Origin: Platynereis dumerilii
Lineage: Eukaryota > Annelida > Polychaeta > Phyllodocida > Nereididae
NCBI GenBank assembly: GCA_026936325.1
Contig: JAPTHN010000003.1
Coordinates: forward strand, 67,451,192-67,515,191
Length of the DNA: 64,000 bases
Reading direction: 5' to 3'
This document shows, one piece after another, positions 22,250 to 33,700 of the stretch; the stretch's first letter is position 1; the number at the start of each line of letters is the position of its first letter. The notes beneath the pieces are model-generated. The model was given only the letters and a program-made list of their open reading frames with translations, searched no databases and was not told the origin of the DNA. The position numbers and the translations under genes were made by a program.

Positions 22250-22432
22250 GCATCGAGTACGTCTGACCAGATGACATTTTGCCTTGTAGCTCAGCTCCTG
22301 TTGCACTAGGAGGTTTGGTTGACGGCTTGTTTGACACCCATATTACCTGGCCTCATCCCTGTTTAACAATGAAATAGCTAAGTTGTATTGGTGATGCTAC
22401 ATAAGCTGCTAAAAGCATCCGTTCTGTAAATC
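22250..22432. mobile_element. Palindromic MITE family P, copy 3 (right half only)
   Basis: It begins in the family centre (GACATTTTGCCTTGTAGC) and keeps CAGCTCCTGTTGCACT, CCTGGCCTCATCCCTG and TTCTGTAAATCGG of the right arm; the left arm is absent. Confidence 0.65.
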
Positions 22433-23054
22433 GGTCTTCAAATGAACTTTTTACTTGTGGGCAATTCTGTAAAATAATTTATATTCATGCTAATCTCATG
22501 GAAAAGCAATGATGTCTCATCATGACAATATCAAAACATGCATTTGAATACTTTAAAAATTGATTTACTCAACTAACTGTAAATCTATTAAAAAAACTCA
22601 GGATCACCAAAGATGTCGTACAAATGTATAAAGGGAAATCCGATCCAAGTCTGCAAATGAGGATGCTCTGGATGTGTCCAGGCAGTCTTAAAAGACTCAC
22701 AGACCAAGATTAGAGGAAGAATGGCTGCTACAAGGAGCAAAACGTGGATGAAGAATCAGAAAATACTAGTTGCATACTTTCTAGCCATGCATTGTCTGAA
22801 AATTTACTCTGATAAAACACACAAAAACCTAAATACCAAAATAAAATGAGATAAATTGAAAACTGTTGGCAACATAGTTTGTAAATGTGGGACGGAGACA
22901 AAATAAGAGAGCAGCATGGTTACGAAGAAATGTTTGACACCCTGTATGAACACACAAAAGAGAGATAAGAACATATATACAGTATGTATAGTACAATTAA
23001 TTAATTAATAAAGAGAAGTAATTAAATGACAAATGCTTTGTAAAGTGCCTTATT

Positions 23055-23291
23055 GTGTGTGATACACGTGGTAGACACTTGAGAGAATATTTAAACACTA
23101 TTAATATTGCAAACGAAAAATATCCTATGAACATCGTGGTTAAATTCTACCTGGAAGCAGATCTCGAAACACTACACTCAAACATCGAAGCTGAGTCTCT
23201 GACCAACGCATATGACTTTACAGTGGTTATCGGTGGCATTTGCGGCTTGACCACAAAAATTGATACACACAACAAGGTGTTACTTCAGTGA
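23055..23291 (+). pseudogene. SGNH/GDSL-like esterase fragment, possibly from a retroelement ORF
   Basis: 78 codons with CDTRGRHLREYL near the start and YDFTVVIGGICGLTTKI near the end. The order (D-x-R-G, then a hydrophobic strand followed by GGI) resembles the SGNH-type domain found with some invertebrate retroelements, where DSRG and GGINDLT would be expected. The usual catalytic serine and asparagine positions are changed, so it is probably inactive. It lies between two copies of a dispersed repeat. Tentative. Confidence 0.3.
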
Positions 23292-23455
23292 TGAATTAAG
23301 AAATTGACTGATCAGGATAATGAAATATGTTATACAAATGCACAGAGGAAATCGAAGTCCATCCCATACCTGCAACTAAGGATGTTCCAGCAGTCTTCGG
23401 TCTAGACACACAAAGCAAGATTGGAGGACGAACGGCAGAAAAGCAAGAGGCGCAT

Positions 23456-23618
23456 TGATGGATGGATGGATGATTGGGGCTTTACGTCCTGTATTTATGC
23501 ACTTGCACGGTAGGCTAATAAGGACAGGAGGAGGACACGGCAATGAGACATAGGATGATTGAAACAGCCATCCAACATAGGCCCAGGTGACCCGACAAGA
23601 GCTGGATTTGAGCCCTGG
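23456..23618 (-). repeat. tRNA-derived SINE, family 1, copy 2 (head truncated)
   Basis: It matches copy 3 from the tail of GGATGGATGATT through GGCTTTACGTCCTGTATTTA to GAGCTGGATTTGAGCCC (B-box region) and stops before the A box. The CATC-type tail is at the low-coordinate end. Confidence 0.7.
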
Positions 23619-23978
23619 AAATTTTCTTCATTTTGGCTATGCCTTACATTGTAGCAAAATCCTTAGATCCACAGCCCTTGGTGAAGCGTCTGATAAAAAA
23701 ATAACAAAAAACTAAACACTAGATAAAATGAAATAATAGATAGGTCGAAAAATGTTGGCATAAGCCAGCAACACCACAGTTTGTGCACTTTTAAGGAAAC
23801 ATGATCCTGCTTCGTTTCAGATTGCGACAAGACAAGATAGTGGCATCATCAAACACATACAAAGAAATGTTTGACACCATCTACGTTTTTACAGTTTCCA
23901 CTTTCCTCTTGTCTGCACATCAAGTTAGTGAAGTAACACAAATTTAATGGAATTCAGCCTTAAAAATGTGTAACCAGA

Positions 23979-26925
23979 GTACCAAGCAAGTGTATGACAA
24001 CCATTTTGAATACCACTTTGATGAAAGTCACAGACTAATTAGCACATTTAATAGTAAATTAGCCTTTTAATAAAATATCCAACATGAGCTCTATCTCCTA
24101 TATATAGATTGCTTCAGTGTACCAAGCCAGAGTATGACAGCCATTTTGAATACCACTTTGATGAAAATCACAGACTAATAGAGTTCAGTAAATTAGCCTT
24201 TTAATAAAATATCCAACATGAGCTCAATCTTCCAATATAGATTGCTTCAGTGTACCAAGCCAGTGAATGACAACCATTTTGATTACCACTTTAATGAAAA
24301 CCACAGACTAATTAGCAAGTTTAGTAAATTAGTATTTTAATAAAATATCCAACATGAGCTCAATCTCCTATATAGATTGCTTCTGTGTACCAAGCCAGTG
24401 AATGACAACCATTTTGATTACCACTTTAATGAAAATCACAGACTAATTATAAAGTTTAGTAAATTAGTCTTTTAATAAAATATCCAACATGAGCTCAATC
24501 CCCTATATAGATTGCTTCAGTGCACCAAGCCAGTTTATGACAACCATTTTGAATACCACTTTGATGAAAATCACAGACTAATTAGCAAGTTTAGTAAATT
24601 AGTATTTTAATAAAATATCCAACATGAGCTCAATCTCCTATATAGATTGCTTCAGTGTACCAAGCCAGTGAATGACAACCATTTTGATTACCACTTTAAT
24701 GAAAATCACAGACTAATTAGCAAGTTTAGTAAATTAGTATTTTAATAAAATATCCAACATGAGCTCAATCCCCTATATAGATTGCTTCAGTGCACCAAGC
24801 CAGTTTATGACAACCATTTTGAATACCACTTTGATGAAAATCACAGACTAATTAGCAAGTTTAATAATTAGTATTTTAATAAAATATCCAACATGAGCTC
24901 AATCTCCTATATAGATTGCTTCAGTGTACCAAGCCAGTGAATGACAACCATTTTGATTACCACTTTAATGAAAATCACAGACTAATTAGCAAGTTTAGTA
25001 AATTAGTCTTTTAATAAAATATCCAACATGAGCTCAATCTCCTATATAGATTGCTTCAGTGTACCAAGCCAGTGAATGACAACCATTTTGATTACCACTT
25101 TAATGAAAATCACAGACTAATTAGCAAGTTTAGTAAATTAGCCTCATAATAAAATATCCAACATGAGCTCAATCCCCTATATAGATTGCTTCAGTGCACC
25201 AAGCCAGTTTATGACAACCATTCTGAATACCAATTTAATGAAAATCACAGACTAATTAGCAAGTTTAGTAAATTAGTATTTTAATAAAATATCCAACATG
25301 AGCTCAATCTCCTATATATAGATTGCTTCAGTGTACCAAGCCAGTGAATGACAACCATTTTGATTACCACTTTAATGAAAATCACAGACTAATTATAAAG
25401 TTTAGTAAATCAGTCTTTTAATAAAATATCCAACATGAGCTCAATCCCCTATATAGATTGCTTCAGTGCACCAAGCCAGTTTATGACAACCATTTTGAAT
25501 ACCACTTTGATGAAAATCACAGACTAATTAGCAAGTTCAGTAAATTAGCCTTTTAATAAAATATCCAACATGAGCTCAATCACCTATATAGATTGCTTCA
25601 GTGTACCAAGCCAGTTTATGACAACCACTTTGAACACCACTTTGATGAAAATCACAGACTTACTAGCAAGTTCAGTAAATTAGCCTTTTAATAAAATATC
25701 CAACAGGAGCTCAATCTTCTATTTAGATTGCTTCAGTGTACCAAGCCAGTTTATGACAACCATTTTGAATACCACTTTGATAGATTGCTTCAGTGCACCA
25801 AGCCAGTGTATGACAACCATTTTGAACACCACTTTGATGAAAATCACAGACTAATTGCAAATTAGCCTTTCAATAAAATATCCAACATGAGCTCTATCTC
25901 CTAAATAGATTGCTTCAGTGTATCAAGCCAGTTTATGACAACCATTTTGAACACCACTTTGATGAAAATCACGGCCTAATTAGCTAGTTTAGCAAAATAG
26001 CCTTTCAATAAAATATCCAACATGAGCTCAATCTCCTATATAGATTGCTTCAGTGTACCAAGCCAGTGTATGACAACCATTTTGAACACCACTTTGATGA
26101 AAATCACAGACTAATTAGCAAGTTTAGCAAATTAGCCTTTTCATAAAATATCCAACATGAGCCCTATCTCCTATAAAGATTGCTTCAGTGTATCAAGCCA
26201 GTTTATGACAACCATTTTGAACACCACTTTGATGAAAATCACGGACTAATTAGCTAGTTTAGCAAAATAGCCTTTCAATAAAATATCCAACATGAGCTCA
26301 ATCTCCTATATAGATTGCTTCAGTGTACCAAGCCAGTGTATGACAACCATTTTGAACACCACTTTGATGAAAATCACAGACTAATTAGCAAGTTTAGCAA
26401 ATTAGCCTTTTCATAAAATATCCAACATGAGCTCTATCTCCTATAAAGATTGCTTCAGTGTATCAAGCCAGTTTATGACAACCATTTTGAACACCACTTT
26501 GATGAAAATCACAGACTAATTAGCAACTTCAGTAAATTAGCCTTTTCATAAAATATCCAACATGAGCTCTATCTCCTACATAGATTGCTTCAGTGCACCA
26601 AGCCAGTTTATGACAACCATTTTGAACACCACTTTGATTAAAATCAGACTAATTCGCTAGTTTAGCAAAATAGCCTTTCAATAAAATATCCAACATGAGC
26701 TCTATCTCCTATAAAGATTGCTTCAGTGCACCAAGCCAGTGTATGACAACCATTTTGAATACCACTTTGATGAAAATCACAGACTAATATAGTTCAGTAA
26801 ATTAGCCTTTTAATAAAAATATATGCAATACAAGCTCAATCTCCTATATAGATTGCTTCAGTGCACCAAGCAAGTGTATGACAACCATTTCAAATACAAC
26901 TTTGATGAAATCACAGACTAGACTA
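23979..26925. repeat. 135-bp satellite array, about 22 units
   Basis: The unit includes GCTTCAGTGTACCAAGCCAG, ATGACAACCATTTTGAATAC, AATCACAGACTAATTAGC and AAAATATCCAACATGAGCTC. Starts measured between 24257 and 24931 are spaced 135, 135, 135, 135 and 134 bp. Variant types alternate (GTGAATGAC with GATTACC, against GTTTATGAC with GAATACC), giving 270-bp dimers between about 24390 and 25560. A different 270-bp dimer is repeated at about 26030-26570. One unit near 25780 is truncated. It lies about 0.8 kb from the 3-prime end of LONP2. Confidence 0.9.
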
Positions 26926-27749
26926 ATGACTAGACGCCTGTGCCATATCGTGTAATTACTCCCTGGCCTGCGTACTGCAGGGAGCGGGACAGAACTCTAT
27001 AAATCACACAATGCCCAATTAAAAATATCACAGTCTCATTTATTACATGGAATCATAATATTTGATCACCTTAACAGATAACAAATCACAAAATAAATTC
27101 AAAGTCAAACAATTATTCTAATCACTATTTCGAAGATTAGATAATCAAAAACTTTTTCAAATTATCACAGAAAATCTATTGTCATGTCAGCAACTCACAT
27201 TTGTACATAATAGAAGTCGCACATGAATATTAGCCTTAGGCCCAGATGGCCCTACATCAAGCTGGAAAATCTAATTGTTGCAAGATGGACATATTGCCTA
27301 AAGTAATAATACGAGTCCAACCTCACATACATGATTGTAATAGTATAAATACAGCATTGCACTAATGAATGAACACATTATTAGACATAATCATGCTCAA
27401 AATTGCTCATTCTGACCTGCATTAATTTCAAATCTTGAAATTTTTTAAACACATCAGTTTATTGCTAATATAACCACCATCTAGAAAAAAAATCAAATCG
27501 CACATTAATGACATTATTATGCTCATTTTCAATTAAATTCTATCCCTTATCACTTAATGCTCCTGAAAAATAACTTTTATTGAACATTACATTTTTTTGT
27601 TCAAAAATACAATCAATATCACAACAGATTTAAGTCTTTTAGTTTAACTCAAAAGGAGGCCAAATTATTCCAAATATGACTGCAGTAATGTTGTTTTCAA
27701 ATGGTTATGATTTTTGGGATTTTTACTCACTTCTGAACAGCTAAGTTTG
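26926..27749. other. 3-prime flank of LONP2
   Basis: AT-rich. On the minus strand an AATAAA (plus TTTATT at 27576-27581) lies about 170 nt past the LONP2 stop and is the best poly(A) signal candidate. Nothing else was recognised. Confidence 0.5.
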
Positions 27750-30700
27750 TTACAATTTGCTTGGGACCTGAGCACGAGATGAAAACTCTGGAAATCCTTC
27801 TTCAAAAGCCGCATTCAATACTTCCTCCAGGCGACTGACAAAGACAAAACTCAAATCATTCTGAAAAGAAATAAACCCATTAAATGGGATATAATGGTCC
27901 ACTATACACTGTATACCCAACCAAGAGATTTCCTGTATATTACATATATGAGGCTCTGGATGAGGGACAACGAATTCAATAGTAAAATGGCCAAGGGACA
28001 TGGGGGCATAAAACCCCATCTGGGCCTGAGGAAAAATTGCAAAGGGACATGGAATTCAAAAGTAAAATAGTCAAGGGACCCCCTCCAGAGCCTCAGATAT
28101 AAATTAAATATATTTTCGTGAAAATTGGTGTATGACGAACAAATGTTAACTGCACAGTGGTGAACCAACCTTGACGTTGTCGGGAACTTCGTGTAAGTCT
28201 TTGTCATTCCGTTTTGGCAAAATCACTCTGGTTATGCCTGCTCTATGGGCAGCCAGCACTTTCTCCTTGATACCACCAACCTGAAAATGAATCATTATTA
28301 AATGAATTTAAAAAAATAAGCATCTCTGACCATGACTATACACCAAAAAAAAGCTGCATTTCAATCCACCTTAAAATTAGTCCAATTTGACTAGGCAAAC
28401 TCCATGGGCAATGTAATATATACGTACGGGCAGCACCAATCCTCGCAGTGTTATCTCTCCAGTCATAGCTGTGTCCGATCTCACAAGTCTGTCAGTGAAC
28501 AGAGAGGCCAGCACTGTCACGATCGTCACTCCAGCAGAGGGTCCGTCTTTACTGACTGCCCCAGCAGGAAAGTGAATGTGGACGTCTGTGCTCTCCAAGA
28601 GGCCAAGCTCAGTGAGGTTCAGCTGCAAAGTCAAGTGCATTTATCTTATTCAGGTGGTCTTAAAATAGATTTATTCACACAATTTATAAAATAAAAGTGA
28701 AATTACAATCAACACACATAAATAAAGTGAAGTTTGATATTCGTGCAAAGAAAATTTATAAATTTAATGAAGTCCTTGTCAAAATGAATCATTCATATGT
28801 CATTGATAGCTTTCATAGACAATATCAAAACTGAAGACCAAGAATTTTGGATGTCTCCGCATCACAAAAAAAAACAACTTGTACTTAAGGCATCTTCCTG
28901 CTTGCCCTGGGGTCCTAACAGGAACTGAATTACTCAGAAAAAGAGTTTGATGTTGTCATAATCTTACCGTCAGGCAACCCACAAAACATAAATCCACCTA
29001 CATTAGTAATAACAACAGAATCGTATTCATAATATACTGTACCTCCTTGCGATGACTTCTCAACCAGTTCAGAGCCAAGTTAGCCGATTCCTTCATAACA
29101 TCCCCCAACTGTCCGGTCAGAGTCAATTTTCCATCTCCGTCCATCCGTGTTGCCTCCACGTACATGATCTCTCCTCCCATAGCTGTCCATGCCAATCCTA
29201 CTGCCACCCCTGGCTGACCGAGCCTCTCTGAGACTTCGCTTTCAAACATTGCAGGCTGCAAAGTAAAAGAACATAACATTAAAAGTAAAAGAGGAAAGAA
29301 CTATTACTCTTTTGAACAACAATTAAACAAATTGCTCAATGAATATTTGCTGAGAATCTAATCCTTATTCTTTTCTATAAAATTGTAATAGATCCATCTC
29401 GAATTTAATCATCAACAAATGATAAATAAAGATGCCTTTTTCTTGAAAAAGTATAGGATAAATTTAGCAACTCTTTTATGAAATTCATATTTATCTAACT
29501 TTCAAACATCTCACGACACACTATCCAGACATCATCAAAACAATAATTTGCAAGGAAAACAATACATTGCGTGTCCTCAGTCCAATGTAAATAGAGAGTA
29601 AATGTAATACGAGCACTTCAAAATTTGAAACGATCTATGGTAATGGATGAGTTCATCAAACAAAATATTACAGCAATCTCACCCCAAGAATATCTTCCAC
29701 AGCGGCTTCATCTATCACAATAGGCATCTCTGGAGGCAGGGCCATGTAGGTCCGATCAATGACCTCCTTGTCAGGGGATTCTTCACGATCAACTTTTTTG
29801 ATCAATCCAGATTTCTTGCCGGTTTCTTTTGTGCCGTTTTCCGCAACTTTTACTGCCACAGCTCGACATACGGCTCCAATCTTACGCTCCAATGTTCTCA
29901 CTCCAGCTTCTTTGGTATAGTTCGACACTGCAAAGAAAAAACGTTGATTTAAAAATTACTATCAACTTTGGAGTTGTACCAAAAGAGAAGTCTGTATAGC
30001 TTGAGTATCTGCATCTCTGACTTACCAATCAGTTTCAAAGCCTCGTCAGTAAACTGGATCTGCATCTTTGTCAGTCCGTGTTCCTTCAGTTGCTTTGGCA
30101 CCAGATGGCGCTCAGCAATGTGTGCTTTTTCCTCCTGTAATAAAAGAAAGAAAATAATATGTGTTTATTGAACAGCATCCGTTTTAACACAAAGCTACAT
30201 CGTAGGGCGGTCTGAACTAAATATGGATGGATGAATGATTGAGGCTTTATTGTACATTCTGTATTTACGCACTTGGTAGCCTCTAATAAGGACATTAGGA
30301 GGCCAATGGACTAAAATCGGCTCAGGTGACTTGGCAAGAGCTGGATTTGAACCCATGACCTAATAATTGGTAGCCCTCGCTACCACTGAGCTAACCCTCC
30401 TCCAACTTAATAGCAAATCATTTAGTTGGACAGCTACGAACTGTCATCTTATCTAAATTCTCAAGAGGAAACCTTGAGCCATGACATTAGTTCTTAAAAC
30501 TAAGCACATAAATGTCATAATGTAACACAAGCAAATTTACCTGGGTGTAGCCTGGGATCTGGATAAGCTCCATCCTGTCCAAGAGAGCAGGGGGGATGCT
30601 GGACACAGTGTTGGCTGTAGCAATGAAGAGGACTTGAGACAGGTCAAAGGGCACATTCAAATAGCTGCTTGGGTTAAGGATCATCATCAAATAGCATTTT

Positions 30701-33700
30701 GTGAAACTTGGAAAAATTTACCAAAACTGAAGTATTTTAAAATCTACTGTTCCCAATAATGACAGCATCTAGTATATGAGACATTCACATCTTCAGGTGA
30801 AAACTTAGAAAGTTTACTCCAGCTGAAGTTATACTTTTGCTGGACTTAAGCTGTCACGCTCAGTTAATCACACTATAAAATGGCATTTTACTTTCACAAC
30901 TACCTAAACATCTTATTTCCTTCCTTTCTCCTTCTATTGTGCCTATAAAAGGGCATTTCTAGTAAAAGGATACTGGTCGGTGAAAGTGCTGTTTTGTTCT
31001 GGGTCAAGAACTTCCAACAAAGCGGCTGAAGGATCTCCATGGAGACTGACACCCTGTGATGTAGAATATGCAAATTGAAATTAATATTATAAATACAAGT
31101 CTGGTCAAAGATCAAACATTTTAGTTGCAGTTTTTCCTATTTTATGCTGTCCCCATTATGAGATCCCTTGTCAAAAGACCAACCTGCCATATGGGACCGC
31201 ATTCCTCCTGCATTAAGCTGCAGTTTTTAGAGCACACACTAAAATTTGGCAACAAAATACCCAATATTTTACCATGATTTTTCAGAGATTTCCACCTGTT
31301 CCAACATTTTATGATACCAGCTTCTGCAAATCAAGACTTGAAGTTTTGACTTTTCCTGGCACTGCCACTCTTTTATTTCAATCTTTCTAGTCTCTGTTTT
31401 TCCTTTGTTATCTACATCGGACATAATAGCATAAATCTTTGCTAATGTTGTTTGTTGTAAAATCCGAGTTAATAAAATTTTGTATCTTGCATCTTTTACC
31501 AATTTGTCAATCTCATCCAGTAGGAAGACAGGGTTGTTAACATTGACCAAACGTAGACCCTGGATGATCCTCCCTGGCATTGAGCCAATGTAGGTCCTTC
31601 TGTGGCCTCTGATGTCCGACTGGTCACACACACCCCCAAGTGCAATTCTGGGAAAAAGCCAAGAAAATTCAATATAACAACATAGGTTAAATTAGATCAA
31701 ATTGGAAATTCTTTTTAAAAAAGGCACAGCTTGAGGTAGTCTCTCTTTTTGTCAGTTTAGCTCTGAAAATTGACCACAGTTGACCCCATTACACTCACAG
31801 ACCAGATAATTTAAAGTTGACATTCCAAATAATTACAGACACAAGTCTTTATTCATTATGAAGAAGGTATCACCTGTGGAACTCTCTGCCAAGTGTCCTT
31901 GCGATTGACCTTCCAATACTTGTCTTCCCAACACCAGGTGGCCCCACGAAACACAAGATGGGTCCTTTCAAAGAATTCTTCAATTGCCGAACGGCCAAAT
32001 ACTCGATCACTCTCTTCTTGACCTTCTCCAGACCATAGTGGTCCTCATCCAAATCTTTCCTGAAGAAAATGAACAATTTGAAACTAAATAACTTCTAATT
32101 GGCATTTTGGCAAGGCAGAAAATTGTCAAAATAACTTATTTTTCTGTCACTTAATTACGGCCTACCCAGGTACTTAGAAAATATTCTTCAAAATTAATAA
32201 GTTGGCAAGCTATTCTCAGGTACAAACATGGGATCTTAATCTTAGAAAATTACCTAATACAGAGATAATGCTGGAGTGTGGATAGAATGCCAAGAGAATT
32301 TTTAATCAAATGGCTTCTGAGTCCTCCAGGCTCATAACCCAGAGCAACAGAGCCCTATTATATTTCTACACTGATCATAACCACCAAGTTACCAAATACA
32401 CATGAGACTTAAAACTCACCTGGCCTGCACTATGTCCAGGGTATCATCAGTCATCTTTGACCAAGGTAGTTCAGTCATTAGTTCAAGATAATTTCTAAAA
32501 GTAAGAGACAACAAAATTATGGATAATGAATGAAAAAAATGTCCAAAGAAGTTTGAAAATACCCATTAAGGAGTCCTACTGGAAGACTTGTACATACATT
32601 TTTCACGAGTTCAAGACATGTAGGCCAAAGAGTTAGAATGTTTAGAATAAAATACACTTACCTAATCATAGCATGTTCCGGCATGGCTTGCGGCATCTTT
32701 TTCAACCTTTTCAATTCTTTAGTAGAAGATTTCAGCGCATGCGTTGGCATTTTGGCAGCTCTATAAAGAAATCAAAATGTGAGAAAATAAGAAGTCTGAA
32801 AGGTATCACGTAGGAGCCAGCGTTTGTGTTTGTAATTTTTAAAGCTCATTAAAGGACACAGATGCAAAGTAAGTATGGGGGAGTGCAGACCACTAAATTA
32901 TAAATGAACAGATTGCGCTCACTTAATTCTATTTTCCAGCTCGGCAATTTCGTCCACTTCTGCATCTGCCTCATCCTCCTCGTCAGAATTCTTGAAAGCT
33001 CTCCGAAAAGGAACAACAGCTCGGTTCTGTCTTGGCTTCTTGTGGGCTACTATCTCCAAGTTGTTCTTCTTGGCTTTCTGGAGAAGCTTCAGAGCCTGAA
33101 GACATCGAGTTTAAAAGCGCAAATCATTATCATTAACCATTACATATTAGGTATAACTTCATTCTAATTTTTTTAGCTTCCTCCTCAATCATTAAGCACG
33201 CATCAATTCAAATCTCGCATTGATTTTTGCTAAAGTCACTAAAATTCCCATCAATTCAAATTTCAGTATATACCAGTATACATCACCATTCTTGGTATCA
33301 AATCTAATTCACAAACTTACAGGAATACAATATGTATCCTTGTCATCATAAATTTCTTAAATAATAAATATTTAATAATTTACCTCAATTTGTCTTATGA
33401 GGAGCGGCAGAGTTTTCTTGAACCTCTCTTCCAGGTCGATGGCGTCCAGCACTTGCAACTTTTCGTGGTAAGATGCCTTCACAATGGACGCTGCAATATC
33501 TGGAAGGTGCTGGCTTGGTAAGCTTTCAAGCATTCCCTATAATGAATTAATAAAATCTATAACCAAACAATATTCAAAATTCAATTAAGATTTTTCATGG
33601 CGACAAGTCAAAGAAACAAATCAAAACTCAAGTTAAAAGATAAATTATAGGCCTACTACTCACCCGCTCTACATGCTCTATGAACTGGGCCTTAGACTCC

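Larger units (their letters stand above)
22625..23885. repeat. Two related repeat blocks around a small ORF
   Basis: Block 1 (about 22625-22950) and block 2 (about 23335-23885) share, in the same order, AAATGTATAAAGGGAAATC-like DNA, GCAGTCTT, CAAGATTAGAGGA(A)GAA-like DNA, AAAATGAGATAAA-like DNA and GAAATGTTTGACACC. Block 2 is lengthened by a SINE at 23456-23618. They look like two diverged copies of one dispersed repeat. Confidence 0.5.

Noticed and set aside
23979-26925. Possible CRISPR-like array
   Set aside because: Units are contiguous 135-bp satellites without unique spacers, in an animal genome.
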